A DNA stretch of 64,000 nucleotides from the NCBI GenBank assembly GCA_029582165.1, contig CM055868.1:22443891-22507890 (forward strand), written 5' to 3'. Below, piece after piece: positions 1 through 11,285 of the stretch (within the stretch, counting starts at the first letter, position 1; each line of letters starts with the position of its first letter). This DNA is from Portulaca oleracea. Taxonomy: Eukaryota > Streptophyta > Magnoliopsida > Caryophyllales > Portulacaceae. The notes under the pieces are model-generated. The model saw only the letters and a list, made by a program, of their open reading frames with translations, was not told the DNA's origin and did no database searches. The position numbers and the translations under genes were made by a program.

Positions 1-998
1 AATTATATTCTATATTATGGATGATCTTCTTACAAATTACGTGGTCCATCACATACATTAAAAATTTTATGTGATGAATCTATATAAAAATTGAATAAAT
101 TTTTAAAAATATTGATAAATATGATGGCAATAATATTGATAAATTTATGATGATCTTTACAGTAAAGTTTGATGAATTCTTTTGTAAAATTCAACATATT
201 AGAGAATTTAGATAGGTATTTCAAGATGTATTATCTATTAATATTGTTAAAACAAAATCTCAAGTTATGTGGTAATGTCACATGATTATATATTAAAGTT
301 TCAAGAAAAAGGGGAAAAAACAAATTCATCACTAATACTAATTGTTATTATTATTTGATATTATCAATATTATTACTTCTATGCATTTAAATCCATAACC
401 AAATATAGTAAAAAAACCATCAGTTACTTAACATTAAAATAACCCAACTTTCTAAATTCTAAACTTTTAAGTTGCCACTTCAATGGTGGTGATACAACAA
501 AGTTATAAACTCATCCCTACTATTAATATTCCCCAATTGTTGACATTTAAAATCCATAATAATTAAAGACTATACAATGTCCGAATCTTGAATACATACA
601 AAACAGATGCATTTTATCAAATATAAATTATTATTATTAATATTATTATTATTATTATCATTATTTTATACATTAAATAAGAAATCGACTACAAAAATGC
701 CACAATAACACAATCTTCCAAATTTTAAATTTAATTAGTCATTAACTGGATTTTTTTTTTTAAAAATAGACATTTGCATTAAAAAAAAGGAATCAAATAT
801 GCAAAAGGAAAATTCAAAAATATTCAAATTCAAAATTATAATATATCATCCTAATATAAAAATTAGACTAAAGTAAGATATAAGAGATATTAAAGTGTGT
901 ATAGAAAACTTATATTAACCTATACTATTGTTCTATGTTTTATTTAATAAGTGAATAAAGAAATAAATTAATATTATTATGATAAAAATGTAAATTAA
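1..998. other. AT-rich intergenic or intronic DNA
   Basis: Very AT-rich sequence with short ATT runs (around 630-660) and no convincing coding potential on either strand; the only open frame near 30-224 (minus) is low-complexity and rich in Ile, Phe, Asn and Lys, as expected by chance. If the HIPP gene to the right is intact, this could be the rest of its first intron, because no second exon with the HMA-domain end or the usual conserved WPYVPY-type motif is visible here. Confidence 0.6.
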
Positions 999-1573
999 TC
1001 TCTCTTTATTACAAAAAAGATAATGAAACTTTTCTTTATTAATGTGTTTGTTGATATAAGCTTAAATTTAGAATTACAATTGCTTTAAAATTCAAAAATA
1101 TTAGTTATTTACTACTAAATAGTAATGATCTATAATTCTCTAAACTTTTTTATTTTGATTAATTTAATAAAAAATTATGTTTATTTATGAAAATAAGTTT
1201 CCAACAACATTATGTTTATGATGTATAGACATAGTTTGTATGGTTTTAATCATTTATTACTATGTATAGAGTTGCTTGCATTTATTCAAATTAACTAATG
1301 AAACATTACGATTATCATTTATTATATGTAATTAAGATAATATTAAAAATAAATATAGATTTTTGTATTATTTACCAATATATTATCTAAATTAATTTTG
1401 AAGAAAATTTGTATGAAATAAATACAAAAATAATGATAGTGCAGTTGTTGTATATTATTTTATTAATTTCTAATTATTAGTTTAATGATAATTGTTATAA
1501 AATTACTCCAAAACCAAATAACATATAAATATTGAAAAATTTTCCGTGCATAGCACGGGATATACAATGCTAG
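999..1573 (+). mobile_element. Candidate non-autonomous Helitron
   Basis: The right end matches the Helitron 3' signature. A 6-bp stem (CCGTGC at 1544-1549, GCACGG at 1553-1558) with a 3-nt loop is followed after 11 nt by CTAG at 1570-1573, with a T as the next host base. A plausible 5' end is TCTCTCTTTATTA at 999, preceded by A, so insertion between A and T fits. No Rep/helicase coding is present, so the element would be non-autonomous (~575 bp). The 3' end is well supported; the 5' end is an inference. It lies in the first intron of the HIPP gene on the opposite strand. Confidence 0.5.
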
Positions 1574-1670
1574 TTATATAATAACTAGTTATGGATATGG
1601 TACAAGAAGTACAAGCCAAGAGCAAGTGTAGATAACTTGGTTGGAATATAAAGGTGAACAAATTAAGTAC

Positions 1671-1824
1671 CTTTGAGGCCAGACAGAACATTCCTCATTT
1701 TGCGGGCACAACCTTCACAATCCATTCGGACCTTGAGATTAACAGTGTTGATCTGCTTCCTTTTCCTTCTTTTTACACTGCTAAACACTTCTGACAAATA
1801 CTCCAAAGTCCCTTGAATCCCCAT
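1671..1824 (-). CDS. HIPP-type metal-binding protein, exon 1 (partial)
   Basis: Reading from ATG at 1824 to a splice donor after 1671 (AAAG|GTACTT) gives 51 codons plus one base: MGIQGTLEYLSEVFSS, then a Lys/Arg-rich stretch, then VNLKVRMDCEGCARKM and LSGLK. This is the N-terminus of the heavy-metal-associated isoprenylated plant protein (HIPP) family: a short basic leader and an HMA domain with the MxCxxC metal site, here MDCEGC. Family members are about 150 residues, bind soft metals at membranes or nuclei and end in a farnesylated CaaX. The phase-1 intron after the loop following the metal site agrees with family gene structure. The remaining exon, including the CaaX box, was not found in 1-1670, so the gene is either cut by the window edge behind a long intron or is a fragment. 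The exon is too short for ordinary ORF scans. Confidence 0.82.
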
Positions 1825-1987
1825 TTTCTTATCCTTTATTTACTTTCTACCTGATTTTACTCCTAGTTATTACGCACCTTTTAGTACGTACTATAGCTTA
1901 AAACAACTATACTATAATCAGAGAATGTAAGGAGTGAGTACTGATTTTGCAAGGAAGGTTAAATGCAATAATTCAGCTGTTGCGATG

Positions 1988-1995
1988 TTTATATA
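1988..1995 (-). promoter_or_regulatory. Candidate TATA box for the HIPP gene
   Basis: The minus strand reads TATATAAA here, about 165 bp before the HIPP start codon. A start site about 30 bp downstream would give a 5' UTR of roughly 135 nt. The position is plausible, but AT-rich DNA yields such motifs by chance. Confidence 0.35.
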
Positions 1996-2290
1996 TGAAA
2001 GCAATAATAGTGGGCACAATTATTCTCATGAAATTATATAATCAAAGGGAGTACGATGACTGACAAGACAGTTAGGGGTGTCTCGAGTCGAGGGCATATG
2101 GTTTATTGGTATTGCACATTTGGTGCCCTTCGCTTTCTGTGCATTTATATACCAAACCAAACTCTTGAGTGGTTCATATTACAAGGCCATGGATGTGACT
2201 AATTAAAACTTATCCGTCTTCTACTTTATAAGGAAACATTAAATTGGGGTTTTTCTGCATTTTGGACGTGGAAGTGTAGGTTAATTTATT

Positions 2291-2780
2291 TTCTAGACCT
2301 TTGGTTTTGATCGTTAAATTTTTGAATTCTAAAATTTAAGAGTTGAATAAAAAAGAACCTTCAACTTTGTAGGTTGAAAAAGAGGCCAGTCTACCGTTTT
2401 TCTTTTTTTTCATATGTTTGAATTTCTTTCCTGATTGGCGCAAAACTTCATGACTAAGGTTAAAACTGATATTGAAGTTATATTACATATCTCTTATTCA
2501 TGTCGGGACTAATTAGACCCCTAAGTATCCAAAGTCTAAGTAGTTTTGACATGAATAAGAAGGTGTATCGTAGTTTCAATATCAATTTTAACCTTAGTCC
2601 TGAAATTTAACGTCAGTTGGGACAGAAATTCAAACATGAGAAAAAAAACAAAAAATGATTTAGGGGCCTTTTTTTCAGCTCACAAACTATAAGTTTTTTT
2701 TTATTTTTTTTTATTCAGGCTACAAACTTTAGGGTCTAAAATATTAATGTTGAAAACCAAATGTTCAAAAAATAGAGTTA
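2291..2780. repeat. Long imperfect foldback element (MITE-like)
   Basis: The two halves are inverted copies of each other. The left arm reads TTGGTTTTGATCG, then AAAGAGGCC, then TTTGAATTTCTTTCCTGA, then TAAGGTTAAAACTGATATTG. The right arm, reverse-complemented, gives TTGGTTTTCAACATT, AAAAAGGCC, TTTGAATTTCTGTCCCAA and TAAGGTTAAAATTGATATTG in the same order. Each arm is about 230 bp with a short spacer near 2510-2560. No coding potential is present. It resembles a foldback or Mutator-type MITE and its transcript would form a long hairpin. Confidence 0.65.
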
Positions 2781-2867
2781 TATGATTTTGACTTTGCAGT
2801 ATGTTTGGATTGAGATTATGAGATGGGAAAGGAGGCCAAAGGATACGAAAGATATTAAATAACATCA

Positions 2868-3150
2868 TATACCCTTGTTTGAAAAAATAAATAGGAGGGG
2901 AGGAGATTCATTCACTTCCAGTCCCCTCCATTAACCCCTTTTTCATTAACCCCCAATTACCCAATATGATGGTTAACGGAAAGGAGAAGAACTCATTATG
3001 CATTAAAAAATAATAATAATTTTATTAATATAATAACTATTCATTTTTCTCTCCTTCTCCTCCTTCCTTCCTTTTTCTAATCCATATACAACAATTAACT
3101 CTTCTTACCCCTCATTCCCCTCTACTTATAATTCAAACAAGATATAAGTA
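2868..3150. mobile_element. Possible hAT-like MITE remnant
   Basis: The left side begins CTTGTTTGAA and runs into GGAGGGGAGGAG; the right side ends CCCCTCTACTTATAATTCAAACAAG, which in reverse complement mirrors the left end. G-rich and C-rich ends flanking an AT core with TTGTTTG-type termini are common in plant hAT-derived MITEs. No clear 8-bp target duplication was identified. Confidence 0.35.
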
Positions 3151-3968
3151 GGTCCCCTCCCCTCCCCCTCTTATAAGCAAATAGATTGTTAATGTTGATA
3201 TATTGAAGTAAATTTGTTAAAAAGGTCGTCCATAATAATAGGAATGACAATGAGGCATGTTTGGAACAGGTTCACTTGGATCTAAAATTCTAAATTTAGA
3301 CTCGTCAATTGTTTTGGGATTTAGGTCTGCCATAGATCCACATAGTCTAAAAAATAGCATACCTAAACTCACCGGGTCGATGGGTCAATGGATCCTTAAC
3401 GAGTCCAACATTCTAATTTATTTTTTATCAATTTTAACAACTTTTCAAGATGATTTTATTTGCACACATGCATGGTATTGAAAATTCTAGCCAAATATAA
3501 TTATTTTCAACATAAAAAAATAACTACACATTACCATGATGTGTTAACTACTAAGTTCAATGTATGAACAAAGTCAAAGATAAAAAATATTACAAATGTC
3601 AAGTAATTTATGAAATGTAAAATGGAAAAAAAAAAACAAAGTTTAAGGTTATTCAAATTTTAAAATTTTATTTTTCATATTATAATTTTATGTATATTCA
3701 TGTATTCACAGGTCGGATCCGTCATTTTACTAGCAGATTCATAAAAAATGTGAGAACCTAAACCCACCACAGACGAATCAAATCCAAAATAATTGAGTCA
3801 CACCCAAATGGGAAAAGCTCAGAAAGACTTGAGCGGGTCAAAGGACGACCAAAACTGTCATCATAAATGACATCCAAATTGTATATACTAGTTCTTTTCC
3901 TGTTCTTCCGAACAGATGTCAATTTAGATAATTGAATAAAATAAGAAATTATATGGAGGTACAAATGT

Positions 3969-3969
<1 letters not shown>
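3151..3969. other. Intergenic spacer, no gene seen
   Basis: No coding or RNA gene is apparent. The DNA contains short fragments such as CACCGGGTCGATGGGTC (~3370) that resemble degraded repeat sequence, but I could not define an element. Confidence 0.5.

Positions 3970-4013
<44 letters not shown>
3970..4013. repeat. (AT)n microsatellite
   Basis: Uninterrupted AT dinucleotides, directly abutting the terminal inverted repeat of the next MITE. Confidence 0.95.
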
Positions 4014-4016
<3 letters not shown>

Positions 4017-4548
4017 ATATTGGATTCTAATAATCCCTACTATCACAAATTGTATGACAATAATCCCAACTATCATTTTGGATTCTGGTAGTCCAAAAAA
4101 AAATAAAATTGTATTGTAGTGGGACAAAATCGAGTGTATACGCTAAATATCATAGATTTTGTGTTGCATTTGATTCAAAACTTTGTATAACACTTTACCA
4201 CGATTTTTAATGAATTTACAACATTTCTCCCAATTTTTTTCAATTTTTTTTCAATTTTTTATGATTTTTTCAATTTTATTCCTTTTAAAAAATCATAATA
4301 ATTGCTCGGAATCTCAAAAAAATAATTTAAAAAATGTTTTAGTAACTACACTTCGTTACCTATCTAGGGGTAGGAACCAAAAAAACAAAAACAATATGGG
4401 GTAGGCATGGAAAAAATAAAAAGAATGTGGTGATGGATTTGGTACCACTACAATACAATTTTTTTTTTTTGGACCACCAGAATCCAAAATGATAGTAGGG
4501 ATTATTGCCATACAATTTGTGATAGTAGGGATTATTAGAATCCAATTT

Positions 4549-4551
<3 letters not shown>
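4014..4551. mobile_element. MITE with ~80-bp TIRs (copy 1)
   Basis: Terminal inverted repeats of about 80 bp are obvious: the left starts GGGATATTGGATTCTAATAA and the right end is its near-perfect reverse complement. The TIRs contain GATAGTAGGGATTATTGCCA and end towards a TTGTATTGTAGTGGGAC motif. The internal ~350 bp is AT-rich and noncoding. Both outer ends abut (TA)n arrays. The same terminal sequence occurs at the left end of the MULE at 11469 and in copy 2 at 20987, so this is probably a non-autonomous derivative of that MULE family. The element resembles rice Micron-type MITEs in sitting inside TA microsatellites (family knowledge). Confidence 0.82.

Positions 4552-4594
<43 letters not shown>
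4552..4594. repeat. (TA)n microsatellite
   Basis: Uninterrupted TA dinucleotides between MITE copy 1 and the following LINE fragment. Confidence 0.95.
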
Positions 4595-4596
<2 letters not shown>

Positions 4597-4598
<2 letters not shown>

Positions 4599-5370
4599 CG
4601 TCAAAAAGGGAATGTACATGGTGCGATTTAAGTCAAACGAAGACAAAGACAAGGCTCTCACCCAAGGATTTCACTTCTTTGACAGCAAGCCTCTCATCGT
4701 CCGGGAATGGAATGAAAATCTCGACACTGACATTGACTCGATTGCTTCATTACCTATTTGGGTAACCATGCCTGATCTTCTCTTCAAATTCTGGAGCAAT
4801 GAAGGCCTAAGCAAAATAGCAAGTGTCCTAGAGGTCCCTATTAAGACGGATAGACAAACCAAAGAACGGGTCAAGTTGGGATATGCGAGGATCCTCATAG
4901 AAATGCAGCTCACAGTAGCATTCCCTGAATATGTGGACTACATGGATCACAATGACACACTAAAGAGGCAGCGCATTCAATATGACTGGAAACCAATACA
5001 GTGTGCACATTGTAAAATGTTTGGCCATGAAGAAGCTAATTGTAAGAAGAAGCTTCAGTGCAAATATTGTCACAAATCAGGTCATGAAGAGAATCAGTGC
5101 AAGAAGAAAATCGGAAATAGTAAAAAAGCAGAGCCTATGGCAGGTCAAGCCAAGCAAAAATCTGATGCAGAAGGGTTCAGCAGGCCAAAGAAATCTCTGG
5201 TATTGAGACCAGAAACACAGCCCAACAAAACGACAAATTCCAACAGATTTGAGGTACTGCAGGACGAAGGGGAAACAACAATGCCGACATCGACGCTAGA
5301 TGGCAATGCCCAAACTCCAACACAAAGTCCTGATGAAGAACATCATCAGTTGGAGCATCAGAGGGCTTAA
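4597..5370 (+). pseudogene. LINE ORF1 protein, 5'-truncated
   Basis: About 257 codons remain open. The frame begins within a DUF4283-type nucleic-acid-binding domain (MVRFKSNEDK, FFDSKPLIVREW, LPIWVTMPDL, VPIKTDRQT), followed by two CCHC-type knuckles (CAHCKMFGHEEANC and CKYCHKSGHEENQC) and a Ser/Lys/Gln-rich tail. This is the RNA-binding, ORF1p-like protein of plant L1 LINEs. The domain start is missing. The stop TAA at 5368 lies downstream of the ORF2 ATG at 5333, so the two frames overlap by about 38 nt. The homologous ORF1 of the LINE at 16.4-20.9 kb has a full N-terminus and a single knuckle. Confidence 0.8.
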
Positions 5371-5479
5371 CAGCCCGGAGAAGCAAGAAGACCCTACATC
5401 AACAGGGGGCGGGTCTTATCGGACTATACGAAACAAAAATCCCCCAAAGAAACATTAATAAGTTCCACAACAACGTTTT

Positions 5480-5480
<1 letters not shown>
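5333..5480 (+). pseudogene. LINE ORF2 start (endonuclease N-terminus)
   Basis: ATG at 5333 opens MKNIISWSIRGLNSPEKQED, which corresponds to the WNxRGLN motif at the start of the apurinic-like endonuclease. After a frameshift near 5391 the matching frame gives GLIGLYETKIPQRN, containing the catalytic ETK motif. The fragment stops at the TA array. Confidence 0.75.

Positions 5481-5532
<52 letters not shown>
5481..5532. repeat. (TA)n microsatellite
   Basis: Uninterrupted TA dinucleotides at the broken 3' edge of LINE fragment 1. Confidence 0.95.
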
Positions 5533-5537
<5 letters not shown>

Positions 5538-7254
5538 ATCAAATACCAAATATGAATCTAAACAATATGATGGATGCAAAGGAAAAGAATAAGTGAAAGC
5601 AACAAACTGTCATCCAATGCAAGGTATGCAAACATACATATACCCACGCACACATGTATGTATATTTATGTGTGTCCAGTGTAAGATTTTTGTCCAAACG
5701 CTATAAGGTATTAAGAAACGCTAATTCACCGAATACTAATAAATAGAACTATAGTGTTTTGAATAAATCAAAACGCTAAATATTAGTAAAAAACCTACTG
5801 CTGAATAGGGCCTTAATAAAAAAAAATTATGCCTAAAAATACATATTCATTGTTGTTTACGATATTGATGTCAATTATTGTGAGGTGAGTGAAGAGGAGG
5901 ATTGCTTCTTTCGAGTATTTCCTTCATCATTTAATAAATGTCCATTATAAATTTTTGAAAAAGTTATTAAATTAATATCCCATCCGTTCCATATTAATTA
6001 TCGTCTTTGAAAATTATGTAAACTTTAAAATTTTTGCCCAAAAAATTCTCAGTATATACAATCATTTCTTATAAAAAAAATTATCACCATTAGATTCGTA
6101 ACGAAAAGTATTTTCCCTTTTTAATATAGATTTATGGTTGACTTCCCATTATAATGACAAACCGTCAAAGCTTTAATTTTGAATGTTATATTACCTATAA
6201 TGCGATTATTGAATGCACTTTTAGACGCTTATTTAAGGTAAGTTATCTATGTTTACATTGACATGATTTTGTTATATTTATATGCGGTTGTTTCGGAACA
6301 AAAGTTCTTTAGGCCCTATTGTTTTGTTAGGTTAGGTTTGGGTTAAGTTAGTGAAGTTAGAAATAAATTAAGAAATGATAGAATAGGAAATGATAAAATA
6401 GTAGTTCAATTTAGAATAAAATAAGACTAACGTCAATAGTATTTGAAATGGTAATCAAGGAGAAAAGAATAATTAAACTCAAAATTGACATACAGAGTAT
6501 AATTGTCGTTAACAGAACAATTTAAAATAGACATTTTGCAAAGTATCAGGGAAGAGAAAATGACCACCTTTTTCTTCAAATATACAACATTAGTAGCATA
6601 TGCTTATGGACTGGCCATGCCATAGGGTCCAATACCATCGGAGTGCGTCTCTGCAGATCAAACCAAATAACATTTACCAACCTTAGCAAACTGCAAATTA
6701 AACAATGTTGTTCATTGTTTATATTTAGTCATTTGAAGGCTAAAGCTTTTAAATGACAAAAGCTATAATGGAAATAAATATTACTCCAATTAATAAATAA
6801 ACATGGTCCTTAATCGCCTCAAATTCACATTAGTAGTTAACCACTCATAATTCTCAATCCCAATTTTCGACAATTTTATTTCTTCTAGAGAGAAATAAAA
6901 TGTAAACCTCAACAAACTAACCTTGATAACCACCAACAGTAATATATACCAAAGTAATCCCCATACTTGTCCCGAATATTATTAACCTTAACCCAAACAA
7001 CCCAGAGCAACTTCAATCAACAAATCAAAGTACACCATTCAATTCAGCACATCCACTTCAAAAAAAAAAAAAAGTAGGAGTAACAATGTAGAGTTAATAG
7101 ATACCAAGACTCTAAATCCTGAAAAGCAGGGAAGACAAAAAAACAAAGGAAATTAACTGCGTTGGGGGTTTTAATGGTGGATGTTAGGGAGGGGGATGAG
7201 AAAGGTCGACAATTGAGTCCTAATTAAACAGGAGTTGCAGTTATAATATGGATA
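5533..7254. other. Intergenic spacer
   Basis: No supported gene. Near 5975-6000 the text ATCCCATCCGTTCCATATTA resembles a Stowaway-type MITE end, but no partner terminus was found. Near 6600-6665 a short GC-richer stretch is open on the minus strand for ~20 codons, too little to call an exon. Confidence 0.5.
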
Positions 7255-8957
7255 CCGCCAACAAACTAGACGCTATCAATCGTAATTTCTTCTAGAAAGA
7301 CTCTATACTAACAAAGGGCTGGCTTTAGTTTCTTGGGACAAAATTTGTAAACCTAAGAAATATGGTGGCTTGGCGCTAAGAAAAACGGTCGCCATTAATA
7401 GCGCCTTTCTACGAAAACTCTCTTGGAAATACCTTTTTGGAACAAGTCTCTGGGTAGATATTATTCGATCCAAATACCCCCTCACTAGTAATTTCTTTTA
7501 TAGGAAAATCAAAAACAACGATTCTTGGGCTTGGAAAGCTATCATGAAAAACAGGGACACTTTTAAAAAGGGGCTCCGTTGGACTGTTGGTGACGGAAAT
7601 AGTATTAACTTTTGGTGTGATAATTGGTGTCATTCCACCAACCTCCTCTCCCTCAATGACATTCCTAACCCTAGTCTTGTTGACATCAACTTAAAGGTTT
7701 CAGATTTTATTACCCCCGAAAAGAAGTGGAACCTAAATCATGTACAGGGCGTTGTCAATGCCAGATCAGTCAACTTGATAAAAGACATCCCTATCCCTCA
7801 CAACGCAGCGCATGATCAATGCTGTTGGGGCCTTTCTAGTAGCGGCCGCTTTACGTCCAAATCGGCTACATGGCTTGCCCACAAGCTCTCTCAAGATCCT
7901 GTCCCCCTCCTTGGGTATAAATGGATCTGGAACCTTGCATCCAACCCAAGCTTAAATTATTCCTCTGGCTCCTTAGCAAGAGTGCTCTCCCCTAACGATG
8001 CCTTGTCACGGCGAGGTCTCAATGTTATTTCCCTTTGTTCCTTTTGCAGCACTGCAATTGAGGATCAAAATCATATTTTTCTTAATTGCAGTAGAGCGCG
8101 AGAAGCCTAGAATATTGTTGCTTCCCAACATTGGCTTCCCTACCTCCCTGCTTCCCACTCGGACATCCTCAACTTTCTATCCTAGTGCAAAAACGACTTT
8201 GGCTCCTCCAATCTTGACAAATTCGTGGCTTTACTTCGGAGCCTCTGGAAAGCCAGAAATGATCTTATCTTTCAAAGAGTCAAATCCCCCACCGTTGGTA
8301 TTCTCATCAGAGCTAAAAGATCCAGCGAGGAGTGACGCTTCCATTGTAAGTTGGACAACATCCATCAAGATCAGCTTCTCCCATGTAAGGTCTTCCGCTA
8401 AAAATCCTCTTCTTCCTGGATTGCTTGGCGCACGCCTCCCATTGGTTCGGTGAAAGTAAACTTCGATGGTGCTAAAACCCCTTCTGGTGTTGCGGGTGGG
8501 TTTGTCATTCGGGATTGGCATGGCCATTTTCTCTCAAGCTGTTCGTTCAACCTTGGTCATGTTCCCATCCTCATTGCCGAAGCTACTGCCCTCCAAAATG
8601 GTCTTGAAGAGGCGTTGAAGTTGAGCTACCGTAACATTATTATCGAAGGAAATAACAAAATCGTCATTGATGTTGTTAACGACAAGTGCGACATCCCTTG
8701 GTCAATCCAGCAACTCATTGGAGTCATAAAGACATTCCTTTCATTATGCTCCTTTAGCCATGTCGATCCAACATGTCTTTAGAGAAGCAAACAGAGCAGC
8801 TGACTGGCTTGCTAAACATGGTATCCATATTGATGATTGTATGTATTGGACCCTTCCCCTAGCTAGTCCTCTCAATTGTACCATCCAGGAGGATAGGTTA
8901 GGTAGGACTCTTGAGATAAGATCTACCTAACTCTGTTTCTTACCCTTGAAAAAAAAA
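7255..8957 (+). pseudogene. LINE fragment 2: RT C-terminus, zf-RVT and RNase H
   Basis: A 5'-truncated L1-type LINE. In order it shows NRNFF, then GLALVSWDKICKPKKYGGLA (post-RT region), WTVGDGNSINFWCDNW, a zf-RVT zinc-binding region (CSFCSTAIEDQNHIFLNC, ~8034-8090), then an RNase H domain of the RVT_3 type (VKVNFDGAKTPSGVAGGFVI at ~8450, EATALQNGLEEAL at ~8580, and FREANRAADWLAKHG near 8776-8820). Several frameshifts and stops separate open stretches 7370-8110, 7998-8453 and 8450-8782. A poly(A) run at ~8949-8957 marks the 3' end. Presence of the C-terminal RNase H separates it from the other LINE copies in the window, which lack it. Confidence 0.85.
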
Positions 8958-9757
8958 ATGATCGTAACTCCCTCCTAATAAATAACATGAGAAATGATTT
9001 TGTGAATAATAATTGGGTAGTTTTTTTTTTTTGAATGAATGGTGTAGATTTTATATTAAATAAAATCAATAGCCGATATTGTCTGATTAATATGCTTTAA
9101 GAGATGAGAGAAGGAAGGAATTTTAGCATACCTCATTGCCATTTATAATATATATATCGATATGCACGAGAATTTACTAGCAAATTTAGTAGATGTATAA
9201 GAAACAGATTTTTAGTCACTTGAGTATATATATATACTCCACTAGATTTAATTCAAAAATCTTTAATTATATATCAACTTGACTTAAATTAAATAACTTA
9301 AAATCATGTCAAATCACACATTTGTAATTCAATCTATAACAGAAGGAACAAACTTTATTTAAAACAGATATTATTTCTGAAGGAGAAAATAGTGAGGAAA
9401 AGCTAGGGTAAAATGAAAAGATAAATGATTCACACAGAGTAAAACAAACTAGTGTTAAGTTATATGATGAATGAAGAGTTAATGAGTGTGGAGGAAGATG
9501 GGAAAAGTAAGCAATTGGCATTGTACGCTAGAGTCTTCTATCTTTGACTCCCACGGATGATATATTTGACCCTAATGTGCGATTCCGTGGGGTATCGAGT
9601 AAAAATTAAACCCAAAATAAAATCGATAATTGAGCTTTTCTATCTAGATCTAAGTTCATTTAGACCCAGTCTTTTAAGTGAGTCTGCGTATTATTTTTGG
9701 ATCCGTCAACAAATTGATGTGTTCAAGTCGCAGAACTATTAGTATATAAATATATAT
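8958..9757. other. Intergenic spacer
   Basis: AT-rich DNA with short poly(T) and TATATA runs; no coding or RNA gene is supported. Confidence 0.5.
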
Positions 9758-9815
9758 GAGAAATTTCAAATGATAGGCACCAACTATTGCTTATTCCAAG
9801 TTGCCAACCACTTTT

Positions 9816-10017
9816 AGGGCCTGTTTGGTGAGAAAAATAGGAATGAAATTGAGTAGGAATGAGTTCTAATTCCTGTTTTTTTCTGTTTGGAGAGCAGTTT
9901 CTGGAATGGAATTGCAATCTCTAGGGATTTGCTATCCCTCCCAAATAGAGGGATTAGAAACCTCCCAAGTATAGGGGGAATAAGCTATCCCTTTTCTTTC
10001 ACAACAACAACAAAACC

Positions 10018-10079
<62 letters not shown>

Positions 10080-11285
10080 TAATAATAATAATTATTATTA
10101 TAATTATAATTATAGTTATAATTATAATTATTAATAGTGAATAAAATTATTATAATAATTAATAATAATTATAATAATAATAATTATTATTAATTAATAA
10201 TTAATAATAAAAAGTATAATTATAATTACTAATTTGTAATAATAATTATAATTATAGTTATTAATAATGAATTATAATTATTATAATAATTAATAATATT
10301 TATAATAATAATAATAATTATTATTATTAATTAATAATTAATAATAAAAATATAATTATAATTATTAATTTGTAATAATAATTATAGTTATAATATTAAT
10401 AATTAATTATAATTATTATAATAATTATTATAATAAACAATAATCATAATAATAATAATTGTTAATAATTAATAATAATAATTATTATTACAATTAATAA
10501 TTAATAATAATTATAATAATTATAAAAATGAATAATTATAATAATTATAAAAATTAATAATAATAATTATTATAATAATTATAACTATAATTATAATTAT
10601 TAATAATAATTGTAATAAAAATAATTATTATAAATGTAAATATGAATAATTATTACTAAAAAATAATTATTAAATGTTATTAATTAATAATAATTTATAA
10701 TAATCAGTAAATTAGTAATATGGACATTTAGTAATTAATAGTTAATAATTAATAATAAAATATATATTAATAATTAATAAGTAATTATTACAATTAGTTA
10801 ATAATAATTTATAATTATTAATAATTAATAAATTATAATTATTAATAATTTATAATTAATTATAATAATTAATAATTAATATAATAAAATTACTAATTGA
10901 TACAAATGTCAACAATTAAAAATTAATTAATAATTATATACTTAATTATTTTCCATTGATAATAATTATTAAGTATTAATTAATAAAAAATAATAATTTG
11001 TAATTTATATTAATATTATTATTAATTAATATGTAATAATAACTTATTAATTGTTGATAATTATTAATTATTAAAATTTTATTATTGTCATAATAATAAT
11101 AATAATAACAATAATAATAATAATAATAATAATAATAATTATTATTATAACAAATACTATAACTATATCTTTGATTCTATTCCACTGCTCACCAAACACT
11201 TTCATTTCAGAGTTCTAATTCCATACCCAACCCCCTAGGATTCTAATTCCATACCCAACGCATTCCATTTTTCTCTCCAAACAAG
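9816..11285. mobile_element. hAT-type MITE with expanded AAT core
   Basis: The left end AGGGCCTGTTTGGTGAGAAA and the reverse-complemented right end CTTGTTTGGAGAGAAAAATG form hAT-like terminal repeats. An exact 8-bp direct repeat, CCACTTTT, flanks the element at 9808-9815 and 11286-11293, as expected for hAT target duplication. The ends are ordinary MITE sequence, but the centre has been replaced or expanded by about 1.1 kb of AAT/ATT/TAATTA simple sequence. Confidence 0.75.
10016..11150. repeat. ~1.1 kb AAT/ATT-rich simple-sequence block
   Basis: Starts with a clean (AAT)n run (~10018-10080), continues as degenerate TAATTA/ATTATA words and ends with another (AAT)n run (~11090-11140). Open frames here only encode poly-Ile/Asn and are not genes. 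Confidence 0.9.

Larger units (their letters stand above)
4595..5480 (+). mobile_element. LINE fragment 1 (ORF1 plus start of ORF2)
   Basis: The piece carries most of a plant L1-type ORF1 and the first ~50 codons of ORF2. It starts inside ORF1 immediately after one (TA)n array and ends inside ORF2 immediately before another, without a poly(A) tail. A LINE copy is normally truncated only at its 5' end, so loss of the 3' end at a TA array points to later rearrangement. Confidence 0.8.

Noticed and set aside
1503..1691. 62-codon open frame on the minus strand overlapping HIPP exon 1
   Set aside because: A different frame from the HIPP exon and it runs through the splice donor into the intron and Helitron end; the HIPP frame is clearly the real one.
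5975..6130. Stowaway-like MITE start
   Set aside because: Only one terminus resembles the Stowaway consensus; no inverted partner or TA duplication was found.
6600..6670. Possible short exon on the minus strand (RRTPMVLDPMAWPVHKH)
   Set aside because: Only ~20 codons with no splice signals or family match I could support.
9887..10144. Poly-isoleucine open frame
   Set aside because: Product of the (AAT)n block.
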